Origin: Stackebrandtia nassauensis DSM 44728
Lineage (GTDB): Bacteria; Actinomycetota; Actinomycetes; Mycobacteriales; Micromonosporaceae
DNA: 64,000 bases
Reading direction: 5' to 3'
NCBI RefSeq assembly: GCF_000024545.1
Contig: NC_013947.1
Location: 3,906,001-3,970,000, forward strand
How positions within the stretch are numbered: the first letter of the stretch is position 1; every line of letters begins with the position of its first letter. Of the stretch, positions 18,843 to 26,598 are shown piece after piece. The notes under the pieces were generated by a model. That model had not been told where the DNA came from. It made no database searches and was given only the letters and a program-made list of their open reading frames with translations. The translations under genes were made by a program, and so were the position numbers.

Positions 18843-20659
18843 TTCCGACCCTCAACGGATTCGCGTACGGGCTGCTGCTGTTCACCATCGCCGCGGGCCT
18901 GACCCTGTCGCTGGGGGTCGCCAACGTCTTGAACCTGGCCCATGGGACGACGTTCCTGGCCGGGGGTTATGTCGGTGTGGTGCTGTCGGACGGCAGCTGG
19001 TCGGGGCTGCTGCTGGGCGTGCTCGCCGGTGCGGCCGTGGGTATGGCCGCCGGTGGGGTGCTGTCGGTGGCGGCACGGCCTCTGTACGGGCGGGGACATC
19101 TGTCCCAGGCCATGCTCACCTTCGGTCTCGCCCTGCTCGGCGGCTACGCGCTCATCGAGATCTTCGGTGCCCAGGAGATGCGTGCCGTCATACCCGCGGC
19201 ACTCGACGGCACTGTGGAGGTTTGGGGCAAGACCTATCCGGTGTACCGCCTGGGTTTCATCGGCGTGGCCGCTTTGCTGGCGGTGGTGGGCTGGTGGGTC
19301 CTGTCGCGCACCTCGATCGGCGCGCGGGTGCGGGCCACCGTCGACGACGCGGGCATGGTGTCGAGCCTGGGGATCAACCCGCGCTTGGTCATGGCCGGGG
19401 TCCTGGTGGTCGCGGGGCTTCTGGCGGGTGTCGGTGGCGTCCTGGGTGGACCGATTCTCGGACTGGGAACCGGCACCGCGCATCAGGTGCTGTTGCTGTC
19501 GTTGGTCATCGTGGTGCTCGGCCAGGCGGGATCGCTGCGCGGGGCGTTGCTGGCGTCGCTGTTCGTCGGTCTGGTCCAGAACCTCGGTATCGCGCTGTTT
19601 CCCGCCGCGGCTTCGTATCTGTTGTTCGCGGCGATGGCGGTGGTGCTGATCGTGCGTCGCGGCAAGGCGCTTGGAGTCAACGAGCACCATCCGGATCGGC
19701 CCGTCACCGTCGTGGCGTCGCGGCCATACCTGGTGTGGGTGGGCTTCGCGGTGGTGGTGCCGCTGCTGTACCTGGTGCCGCTGCTTTTCGACGACTTCGC
19801 GTTGTCCCAGCTGAACCGGGTGGCGGCGTTGGGGTTGCTCGCGGTCAGCATCGCGCTGCTGGCGGGCTACTGTGGACTGGCGACGCTGGGGCAGACCGCG
19901 CCGTTCGCCGTCGGCGCCTACGTGACGTTTCAGCTCGCCGAGGCCGGGATCGCCGTCGGGCCGGTGCAGTGGGCGATCGTCGTCGTCGCGTGCGCGGTCT
20001 TCAGCTTGGCGACCGGGCCGCTGGTGCTGCGTACCCGCGGCATGGTCTTCCTCATGGTGACCTTGGCCGTGGGCATGGTGACCGCCCAGGTCGCGGAGCA
20101 GTGGACCTCGGTCACCGGCGGCACCGACGGTTCCGGGCTCATCAGTGCTTCGCTGCCGTGGTGGGGCGCCGAACCGCTCGTCGACGACGGCGACATCTAC
20201 TGGTATGCCCTGTCCGTCGGTGTGGTGGTGCTGATCGCGACGGTGGCGGTGACGCGCGGCGCGGCCGGAACGAGGCTGCATGGCGTGCGGGACAACGAGC
20301 TTCGGATGCGTTCGCTCGGACATCGGGTGCCCGGGTATCTGCTCGCGGCCTATGTGGGCGCTGGCGTCATCGCCGGGGTCGGCGGGTCGCTGTTCGCCAC
20401 CGGTCAGCGGTTCGTGTTTCCCGCCGACGTCGGTTTCGAGGTCGCCGCCATCGCGTTGCTGGCGGCGTTGATCGGAGGCATCCATTCCGCGGCCGGTGCG
20501 GTGGTCGGCGTCGTCGTGGTCATCGCGGTGCGGTACTGGCTGGCGCCCGAAGGACACGGTGAACTGTGGCTCGGGGTGCTGTTCGTCGCGGCCGTTTACC
20601 TACTGCCGCACGGCATCACCGGACGGGTCGCGCAACTGCGTCGGGCCTGGTCCGGGTGA
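18827..20659 (+). CDS. fused LivH-LivM branched-chain-type ABC permease
   Basis: This 610-residue integral membrane protein starts at GTG 18827. Residues about 1-285 form a LivH unit (GLTLSLGVANVLNLAHGTTF). Residues about 295-610 form a LivM unit (LAGYCGLATLGQTAPFAVGAY). Together these give one polypeptide with two permease halves that are normally separate subunits. The usual LivG/LivF ATPases are not encoded next to it; the next genes are on the opposite strand with zero spacing. ATPases must come from another locus, or the unit is incomplete. Ligand unknown. Confidence 0.92.
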   Translation: MHVYLIPTLNGFAYGLLLFTIAAGLTLSLGVANVLNLAHGTTFLAGGYVGVVLSDGSWSGLLLGVLAGAAVGMAAGGVLSVAARPLYGRGHLSQAMLTFGLALLGGYALIEIFGAQEMRAVIPAALDGTVEVWGKTYPVYRLGFIGVAALLAVVGWWVLSRTSIGARVRATVDDAGMVSSLGINPRLVMAGVLVVAGLLAGVGGVLGGPILGLGTGTAHQVLLLSLVIVVLGQAGSLRGALLASLFVGLVQNLGIALFPAAASYLLFAAMAVVLIVRRGKALGVNEHHPDRPVTVVASRPYLVWVGFAVVVPLLYLVPLLFDDFALSQLNRVAALGLLAVSIALLAGYCGLATLGQTAPFAVGAYVTFQLAEAGIAVGPVQWAIVVVACAVFSLATGPLVLRTRGMVFLMVTLAVGMVTAQVAEQWTSVTGGTDGSGLISASLPWWGAEPLVDDGDIYWYALSVGVVVLIATVAVTRGAAGTRLHGVRDNELRMRSLGHRVPGYLLAAYVGAGVIAGVGGSLFATGQRFVFPADVGFEVAAIALLAALIGGIHSAAGAVVGVVVVIAVRYWLAPEGHGELWLGVLFVAAVYLLPHGITGRVAQLRRAWSG

Positions 20660-21055
20660 CTACGCGGCGTGCCTGCCGCGCTTGTCGGGCGACAGCGCCG
20701 GGCCGACCTTGTTGATCAATGTGGCCAGTTCATGTCCCACCTGGCCGATGTCACAGTCGTAGCTGGCCAGGGCCAGCAGGCTGGCACCGCTGGACACCGA
20801 CAACGAGAACATGTACCCGCCGTTGAGTTCGGTGAGGTTGCTGCCCACCGGAAACGCGTTCAACGTGCGCGCGGCTCCGTTCAGCAGACTGACCAAACCC
20901 GAGGCGATCGCCGCCAGCCGGTCGGCCTCAGCCTCCGACAGACCGTCGTTGCAGGCGACCAACAGGCCGTCCGCCGAGACGGCCAGAACATGAGTGACCT
21001 CGTAAACCCTGTCGGTGAAGTCGTTGAGTAGGAAGACAACCTCGTCTGATCTCAC
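20660..21055 (-). CDS. roadblock/LC7-domain protein, CvnB-like
   Basis: This 131-residue protein starts at GTG 21055, overlapping the kinase stop in GTGA. It is an all-cytosolic roadblock/longin-like fold (LVACNDGLSEAEADRLAAIASGL; LLALASYDCDIGQVGHELATLI), as in the second gene of actinobacterial conservons. In those systems CvnB works with the CvnA kinase, CvnC (DUF742) and the CvnD GTPase. The last two are absent here. It ends next to the convergent permease stop with no intergenic base. Confidence 0.93.
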   Translation of the reverse strand: MRSDEVVFLLNDFTDRVYEVTHVLAVSADGLLVACNDGLSEAEADRLAAIASGLVSLLNGAARTLNAFPVGSNLTELNGGYMFSLSVSSGASLLALASYDCDIGQVGHELATLINKVGPALSPDKRGRHAA

Positions 21056-23496
21056 TGTTCACCCCTTGAACCGTCGGATGCGTCTTCGTCGATCCGACCA
21101 CCGGAGCGGCCCCGGGCGAAGGCCAGGTACGTGGCGCTCACCAAATCCGGGTTCCGCACTGTCTGTGCGACGTCTTCGTCGGGGGCCTCCATGCCCCCGG
21201 GCACGAGCTGCGCCATCGGTTCCCGTCTGGGCAGATTCTCGCTGTCGGCCCGGGCCGCGGCGGCGGCTTCGGCGGCGGCTTGGGCTCTGGCCCATCCCGA
21301 CTGCTCCACGATCTGCTCCTGAGGCACACTGTCCGGTCGCGACTGCCGCGGTGGTTGGGGTGGCGGCGGTTGCTTGTCGAAGTGGATCACTGGAAGCAGC
21401 AGCGCTCCCAGTGACTGCTGGGTGGATTCCCCGGTTTCGGTGGTGACGACCGGTTGTTCGGCGGTCGGTGAGGGCGTACCCGTCTGGAAGCGTCGGCGCC
21501 AGGTCTCCGCGTTGCGTCGCCGGTTCTCCGCCTTCTTGGTCTTGTCGAACAGGGACGGTTGTTTCGGTGTGGTGACGATCGGGTGGGAACCGGTCGTGGA
21601 GGGACGCTCCAGCAGCCGACTGGGCACCGTGACCTCGGCCAGCGTGCCGCCCACCTCCGTGGGGCGCAACGTCACCGTCAGGTCGTAGCGCGCGGCCAGG
21701 TGCCCCACCACGGTGAGCCCCATGGCCTGGACCGAATCGAGGTCCAATGTGCTCTTGGACGCGAGTTTCGCGTTCAGCTTGTCCATGGTCTCGGCCTTCA
21801 TGCCGATGCCCTCGTCGACGATCTGGATGATCACCCGGTCGGCCAGCATCCAACCCGACATGTGGACCGGCCGCTGCGAGTACTGGGTCGCGTTGTCCAG
21901 CAGCTCCGCCAGCACCTTGACCACATCGTCCACGGCACCGGCCGCGATCGCGACGTCGGTGTCGACCTGGTCGATGTTGACGCGCGTGTACTGCTCGATC
22001 TGCCCCTGCGCCGCGGTCAGCACATCCCCCAGCGACTCGCTGGAGCGGCGCACCTTCGACGAGGCGGCCCCACCCAGCACCAGCAGGCTGTCGTTGGCGC
22101 GCCCGAACAACGTCACCAGGTGGTCGAGCGCGAACAGCCGTTCCAACCGCTGTGGATCGTCCTCATTGCGCTCGGCGTCGTCCAGGACGCTCGTCAACCG
22201 CCCCGCCAGCGAATGTCCCCGCCGCGCCAGCCGGACGAACATCTGCCCGATGTGCAGCCGCAGCAGCGCCTGGGTGGCGGCGACGCGGATGGCCACCTCG
22301 TGCACCTCGTTGAACGCGCGCCCCACGTCGGCGAGCTCGTCACGACCGTGGACGTCGATCGGTGCGTCGACCTCCTTGGCGAACTCCTCGGGCGTACGGT
22401 CACCCAGTTCCTCGTGATCGTCCAGGTGGGCCACCGCTTTCGGCAGCCCCTCACTGGCCACATAGTGCGCGGCCTTGCTGAGCTTGCGCAGCCCGCGCAC
22501 CACCGGACCGCCCAGCCACCACGCCAACAGCACCATCAGGATCACGGCCACGACCACGCCGAGAACCTGGGCGCCGGTCCACCACATCTGATCGGTGCGC
22601 AGTTGCGACACCGTGGTCACGACATCGCCGTCGACACGGCCCTGTAGTTCGCGCTGTTTACCGGCCAGGTAGTCGATCCGTTTCACCCAGGCAGAACGGT
22701 CGATGTTGAGCTCTTCCCCGGGCGGGGTACCGGCGGCCTCGTGCTCCAGCGCCTGGGCCGCGATCATCTTGGCCCCGTCACGGGAGTTCTCCAGCCAGCC
22801 GCGCCATTCGCTGTCGGCCAGGTCCTTGAACGTCAGCCGCATCTCGTCGCTGGCGGACCCGGATTCGACTATCTGACCGTAGTGGAGCTCCGACAACGGT
22901 CCATTGTCAATGGCCCGCAGGACCGCCACGTCTTCCAGGCTTTGGTACTCACTGGACTGAAGTAGTTGCGTGGAGGCACGGATCTTGTCCCCCACTTCAG
23001 AAGAAGCGCTACCGGCTTGCGGAACGGATTCGCGAAACTCGATCAGATCGGCGATGGGAATGCGATAGGCGAATGCGACGGCGGCGGAAGTCTGCGTCCT
23101 GTTGGAAACTTTGTTGCGAGTGGATTCCAGCCGGTTCAGATTCTTATCGGCTTCGTCGAGAATGTCGCCGACTCGACCGGGAAGATCGGCCACACCCACC
23201 CGGGCCGCGCGAAAGTCGTCGATCGCCCTGTCAGTCTTGTCCACCAGACGCGTGAAGCTGCCCGTCGAGTCATCGGCGTCGCCGGTCAGGGTCTCCACGG
23301 CGGCCCCACGTTCGGCCTGCAGGGCACTCACCAGGTCACCGATCTCGTCGTTGATGATCACCATCTTGCGAAGTTGATCGGCGCGAACGGCTTCGCCGCC
23401 GGTGGTCACGACCGCCAACGCGGCGAACACGAAGACCGCCAACAGCGGTACAACCACCAAGAACGTGATCTTGTGCCTGATTTTCAATATTGTCAC
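21052..23496 (-). CDS. CvnA-like sensor histidine kinase with NIT-type sensor
   Basis: This 814-residue protein has TM1 at about 12-32 (TFLVVVPLLAVFVFAALAVV), a long extracytoplasmic nitrate/nitrite-sensor-like helical domain to about 305, TM2 (VLGVVVAVILMVLLAWWLGG) and a HAMP-like linker. The helical segment LFALDHLVTLFGRANDSLLVLGG matches the conservon kinase signature. The HATPase domain has ELLDNATQYS and VDEGIGM. A proline-rich, disordered tail of about 170 residues follows. Such kinases often lack a classical DHp histidine and act through the partner roadblock and GTPase proteins. Confidence 0.92.
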   Translation of the reverse strand: MTILKIRHKITFLVVVPLLAVFVFAALAVVTTGGEAVRADQLRKMVIINDEIGDLVSALQAERGAAVETLTGDADDSTGSFTRLVDKTDRAIDDFRAARVGVADLPGRVGDILDEADKNLNRLESTRNKVSNRTQTSAAVAFAYRIPIADLIEFRESVPQAGSASSEVGDKIRASTQLLQSSEYQSLEDVAVLRAIDNGPLSELHYGQIVESGSASDEMRLTFKDLADSEWRGWLENSRDGAKMIAAQALEHEAAGTPPGEELNIDRSAWVKRIDYLAGKQRELQGRVDGDVVTTVSQLRTDQMWWTGAQVLGVVVAVILMVLLAWWLGGPVVRGLRKLSKAAHYVASEGLPKAVAHLDDHEELGDRTPEEFAKEVDAPIDVHGRDELADVGRAFNEVHEVAIRVAATQALLRLHIGQMFVRLARRGHSLAGRLTSVLDDAERNEDDPQRLERLFALDHLVTLFGRANDSLLVLGGAASSKVRRSSESLGDVLTAAQGQIEQYTRVNIDQVDTDVAIAAGAVDDVVKVLAELLDNATQYSQRPVHMSGWMLADRVIIQIVDEGIGMKAETMDKLNAKLASKSTLDLDSVQAMGLTVVGHLAARYDLTVTLRPTEVGGTLAEVTVPSRLLERPSTTGSHPIVTTPKQPSLFDKTKKAENRRRNAETWRRRFQTGTPSPTAEQPVVTTETGESTQQSLGALLLPVIHFDKQPPPPQPPRQSRPDSVPQEQIVEQSGWARAQAAAEAAAAARADSENLPRREPMAQLVPGGMEAPDEDVAQTVRNPDLVSATYLAFARGRSGGRIDEDASDGSRGEQ

Positions 23497-23630
23497 CGAC
23501 CAGCGTTGTCGTATTGCTACGAAACTCCCACCAAGGCGCGGCGGTTCAACGTCAATCCGTTGTGATCAACGTCGGTATTCGGGAGATATTACAGGGCAGA
23601 ATGCCTGGACTCAAGATCGATTTCGGCGTG

Positions 23631-23650
23631 GGAAAGCGCTTTTCGAAAAG
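23631..23650. promoter_or_regulatory. overlapping dyads upstream of the ricin-lectin gene
   Basis: GAAAGCGCTTTTC (23632-23644) has the CG-centred symmetry of LacI-family operators and overlaps a second perfect palindrome CTTTTCGAAAAG (23639-23650). Both lie in the 285-base spacer between the kinase and the lectin gene. This spacer is otherwise AT-richer than its surroundings and holds no supportable gene. Confidence 0.4.
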
Positions 23651-23781
23651 AAGTATTCACAAATCCGGTGCATTTCGCCCCATTTGATGGATTCGTTATG
23701 TGCGGAACGTATGCGGGTTCGCATGCGCTGTGCGGCAGACGATAGCGCCTCGGCATCTCTACTACCGAAAGAGGACTGACC

Positions 23782-24261
23782 ATGCCTAGACTCAAAGCCG
23801 CCCTTGTCGTCGCGCTCGCGACGGCGCTGGGCTTGATCGGCGCGGTGTCTGTCAGCGGTTCGGCTCAGGCGGCTACCAGGTCACCGATGGTCATCAAGAA
23901 CATGCAGACCGACCGGTGCCTGTCCAGCAATTCCGCTGGAACCGTCCACTCGAACCCGTGCAGCGGAAGCGACAACCAGATCTGGGATCGCACCCTCGAC
24001 GGCGACAGCAACTCCACGCTGAGGAACCGGGCCACCGGCCGGTACCTGCAAGCCCATGCGAACGAAACGGTGACCACCCAACCCCGCAGCGGGAGCGCCG
24101 CGCAGAAGTGGCGCATCAGCCACAGCCCGCACGAGGGTTACTGGCGGATCAAGAACCTGGGCAACGGCAAGTGCCTGTCGAACTACGGGTCTTCCGACCC
24201 TCGGACCACTCGCACACTTACCTGCGGCCCCAGCACTTTCGACGCTTGGAAGATCAACTGA
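23782..24261 (+). CDS. secreted ricin-type beta-trefoil lectin
   Basis: This 159-residue protein has a Sec signal (MPRLKAALVVALATALGLIGAVSVSGSAQA, cleavage after AQA). The mature single ricin-B domain has repeated QxW-type motifs (DNQIWDR; AQKWRIS) and three pseudo-repeats beginning VIKNMQTDRCL, TLRNRATGRYL and RIKNLGNGKCL. It should bind carbohydrates outside the cell. No catalytic domain is attached, unlike many actinobacterial glycosidases that carry the fold. AGAGGACTGACC precedes the ATG. Confidence 0.92.
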   Translation: MPRLKAALVVALATALGLIGAVSVSGSAQAATRSPMVIKNMQTDRCLSSNSAGTVHSNPCSGSDNQIWDRTLDGDSNSTLRNRATGRYLQAHANETVTTQPRSGSAAQKWRISHSPHEGYWRIKNLGNGKCLSNYGSSDPRTTRTLTCGPSTFDAWKIN

Positions 24262-24292
24262 GCCGCCGTGAGGGCCGTAGGTGAACGGCCGT

Positions 24293-24320
24293 CGGGCCGC
24301 ACCGGTAGCGGTGCGGCCCG
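24293..24320 (+). terminator. strong hairpin after the lectin gene
   Basis: The perfect 12-bp stem CGGGCCGCACCG (24293-24304) and CGGTGCGGCCCG (24309-24320) has a 4-base loop GTAG and is followed by GCATTTCGG. Confidence 0.8.
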
Positions 24321-24405
24321 GCATTTCGGAACTGGTGGGTTTTCGCGCCGACCACTGTCTAAGGTGTGTCGTGTCGACGGCGTCGTGATGGGAGTGTGGT
24401 GTGCG

Positions 24406-25011
24406 ATGAAGCTCGTGGTGCAGGAGTTCTTGACCCTCGACGGTGTCAGCCAGGGGCCGGGGGCTCCGGATGAGGACCCCAGTGGCGGGTTCACCCGGGG
24501 CGGGTGGTTCGTGCCCTATTTGGATGATGAGTTCGAGGGCCTGGTGACTTCGTGGCTGGGTGAGGCTGACGCGTTGTTGTTCGGGCGACGTACGTATGAC
24601 AACTTCGCCAGGGATTGGCCTGCGATGAACGATCATCCCAACGCCGCCACGATGAACGGTCTGCCGAAGTTCGTGGCCACTCGTGGATCTGTTGCGGGGG
24701 CGTGGGAGCCGACTACCGTGTTGGCGGGTGATGTGGCCGCGCAGGTGGCCGAGTTGAAGGCGCGGCCGGGTCGGGAGCTTCAGGTTCACGGCAGCGCTGA
24801 GTTGGCGCAGTCGCTGTTGGGTGCCGGGTTGGTGGATACGTTGCGGTTGGTGATCGCTCCGTGTGTGGTGGGCCAGGGGAGGCGGTTGTTTCCCGACGGG
24901 GGTGCGGCGGCGGGGTTGCGGCCGGTCAGTCAGCGCATGACGCCGGGTGGGTTGTCGGTGCAGGTGTTTGACACTGCGGGGGAACTGCGGCGCGGCACGT
25001 ATGGGGCGTAG
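24406..25011 (+). CDS. RibD C-terminal/dihydrofolate-reductase-like protein
   Basis: This 201-residue cytosolic protein has the RibD_C fold seen in many actinobacterial YyaP-like proteins: MKLVVQEFLTLDGVSQGPG, then LLFGRRTYDNFARDWP, then LQVHGSAELAQSLLGAGLVDTLRLVIAPCVVGQGRRLF. It probably binds NADPH; the physiological reaction of this group is unknown. ATG 24406 fits the family N-terminus. The frame continues upstream, but that part carries no domain and overlaps the terminator. It is convergent with the GH13 gene. Confidence 0.88.
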   Translation: MKLVVQEFLTLDGVSQGPGAPDEDPSGGFTRGGWFVPYLDDEFEGLVTSWLGEADALLFGRRTYDNFARDWPAMNDHPNAATMNGLPKFVATRGSVAGAWEPTTVLAGDVAAQVAELKARPGRELQVHGSAELAQSLLGAGLVDTLRLVIAPCVVGQGRRLFPDGGAAAGLRPVSQRMTPGGLSVQVFDTAGELRRGTYGA

Positions 25012-25023
25012 ATCGGCGGCGTG

Positions 25024-26598
25024 TCAGCGGCTCCAGATCGCGGCGTTCGCCGGTAGGGCGTCGTCGTCGATGGGGGTGCTGCACAGTAGCGGGTTTTCCG
25101 GCAGGTTGAGTTGATCCAGTGGCACTGCCGTGGGGCCGAAGTTGACCGCGCACGTGAATCGTTGCCCTCGAGTGAACGCTAGTACGCCGGAGGGTGCGGG
25201 CTTCCAGGCGAAGTCGTCGCCGGTGAGGTCGCTGTCGGTCTGCCGGAGTCGGGTCGCTTGTTGGTACATCGTCAGTGTTGAGTCTGGGTCGTGCTGCTGG
25301 GCGGCGACGGTGAGTCGGGCCCATGCTTCGGGTTGGGGCAGCCAGGGCGTGGTCGAGTCGTCCGGGCCGAACCCGAAAGGGGGTCGGTCGCCGTGCCAGG
25401 GCATCGGTATACGGCATTCGTCGCGGCTCGCGCGTGGTTCGGCTGACCGGCGTCGCTTCGGGTCTTCGTGGAACTCCGGGGCGAGGTCCGGTGCTTGCGG
25501 GAGGCCGAGCTCGTCGCCTTGGTAGATGTATGCGGAACCCGGTAGTGCGAGGCTGAGCAGCGCCATCGCGCGGGCGCGACGCAGACCGACGGCGCTTGAG
25601 CGCACGTCTGCGGCCAGGCGGCTCGCTACTCGGATCTCGTCGTGGTTGCCGATGACCCAGGTGGGTGACCTGCCGACGTGGTTCATCGCCGTCAGGGAAC
25701 GGGAGATCGCGTCGCGGATTCGTTCGAGTGACCATGGCGCCCACAGGAACTCGAAGTTGAACGCCTGGTCCATCTCGTCGGGACGGACGTATCGGGCGGT
25801 GCGGACGGTGTCGCGCAGCCGTGCTTCGGCGACCATGATCCGGGTCGGTGCGTAGGAGTCGAGGACCTTGCGCCATTCGCGGTAGATCTCGTGGACCCCG
25901 TCCTGGTCGAAGTACGGGCGGTTGCCGCTGACTCCGGCGACGGTGGCGTCGGGCAATCCGGCGGGTTTCACCAAGCCGTGCGCGACGTCGACGCGGATTC
26001 CGTCCACGCCACGGTCGAGCCAGAATCGGAGCACGTCGACGAATTCGGCGCGGACTTCGGTGCTGTCCCAGTTCAGGTCGGGTTGTTCGGGTGCGAACAG
26101 GTGGAGGTACCAGTCGCCGTCGGGCAGTCTGGTCCATGCTGGACCGCCGAACACGGACTGCCAGTTGTTGGGCGGCTCGACGCTGTCGGGGCCCCGGCCG
26201 GGGCGGAAGATGTAGCGGGCGCGGGCGCTGGACCCCGGTCGCGCCGTGAGTGCCTGCCGGAACCAGGGGTGCTGGTGGGAGGTGTGGTTGGGGACGATGT
26301 CGGTGATGACGCGGATGCCGCAATCGTGGGCCGCGCTCAGCAGCGCGTCGAAGTCGGCGAGGGTGCCCAGGCGGGGGTCGACGTCGCGGTAGTCGGCGAC
26401 GTCGTAGCCTCCGTCCACCATGGGGGAAGGGTAGAACGGGGTGAGCCAGATGGCGTCGGCCCCGAGTGCGGCGATGTGGTCGAGCCGGGAACGGACTCCG
26501 GCCAGGTCGCCGAGACCGTCGCCGTCGGAATCGGCGAAGCTGCGCACGTACACCTGGTAGATAAGGGCCCGTTTGGCCCAGTCCGTGTCGCTGGTCAT
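25024..26598 (-). CDS. GH13 alpha-glucosidase/oligo-glucosidase
   Basis: This 524-residue enzyme has no signal peptide, so it is cytosolic. GH13 regions are present: DIVPNHTSHQHPWF (region I), GIRVDVAH with nucleophile Asp204 (II), IMVAEAR with the general acid Glu258 (III) and IGNHDEIR with Asp320 (IV). The opening YQVYVRSFADSDGDGLGDL is typical of the oligo-1,6-glucosidase/alpha-glucosidase branch (GH13 subfamilies 23/30). It should release glucose from short alpha-glucosides. Its ATG overlaps the stop of the upstream solute-binding-like gene (ATGA), so the pair is coupled. Confidence 0.92.
   Translation of the reverse strand: MTSDTDWAKRALIYQVYVRSFADSDGDGLGDLAGVRSRLDHIAALGADAIWLTPFYPSPMVDGGYDVADYRDVDPRLGTLADFDALLSAAHDCGIRVITDIVPNHTSHQHPWFRQALTARPGSSARARYIFRPGRGPDSVEPPNNWQSVFGGPAWTRLPDGDWYLHLFAPEQPDLNWDSTEVRAEFVDVLRFWLDRGVDGIRVDVAHGLVKPAGLPDATVAGVSGNRPYFDQDGVHEIYREWRKVLDSYAPTRIMVAEARLRDTVRTARYVRPDEMDQAFNFEFLWAPWSLERIRDAISRSLTAMNHVGRSPTWVIGNHDEIRVASRLAADVRSSAVGLRRARAMALLSLALPGSAYIYQGDELGLPQAPDLAPEFHEDPKRRRSAEPRASRDECRIPMPWHGDRPPFGFGPDDSTTPWLPQPEAWARLTVAAQQHDPDSTLTMYQQATRLRQTDSDLTGDDFAWKPAPSGVLAFTRGQRFTCAVNFGPTAVPLDQLNLPENPLLCSTPIDDDALPANAAIWSR

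Noticed and set aside
18752..20557. Long minus-strand reading frame opposite the permease
   Set aside because: Its product is low-complexity (His/Arg/Asp/Gln-rich) with no domain, while the plus strand encodes a clear LivHM permease with hydrophobic periodicity.
23589..23795. Possible 68-residue minus-strand gene in the lectin promoter spacer
   Set aside because: It overlaps the lectin start and promoter, lacks a ribosome site, and resembles no known protein.
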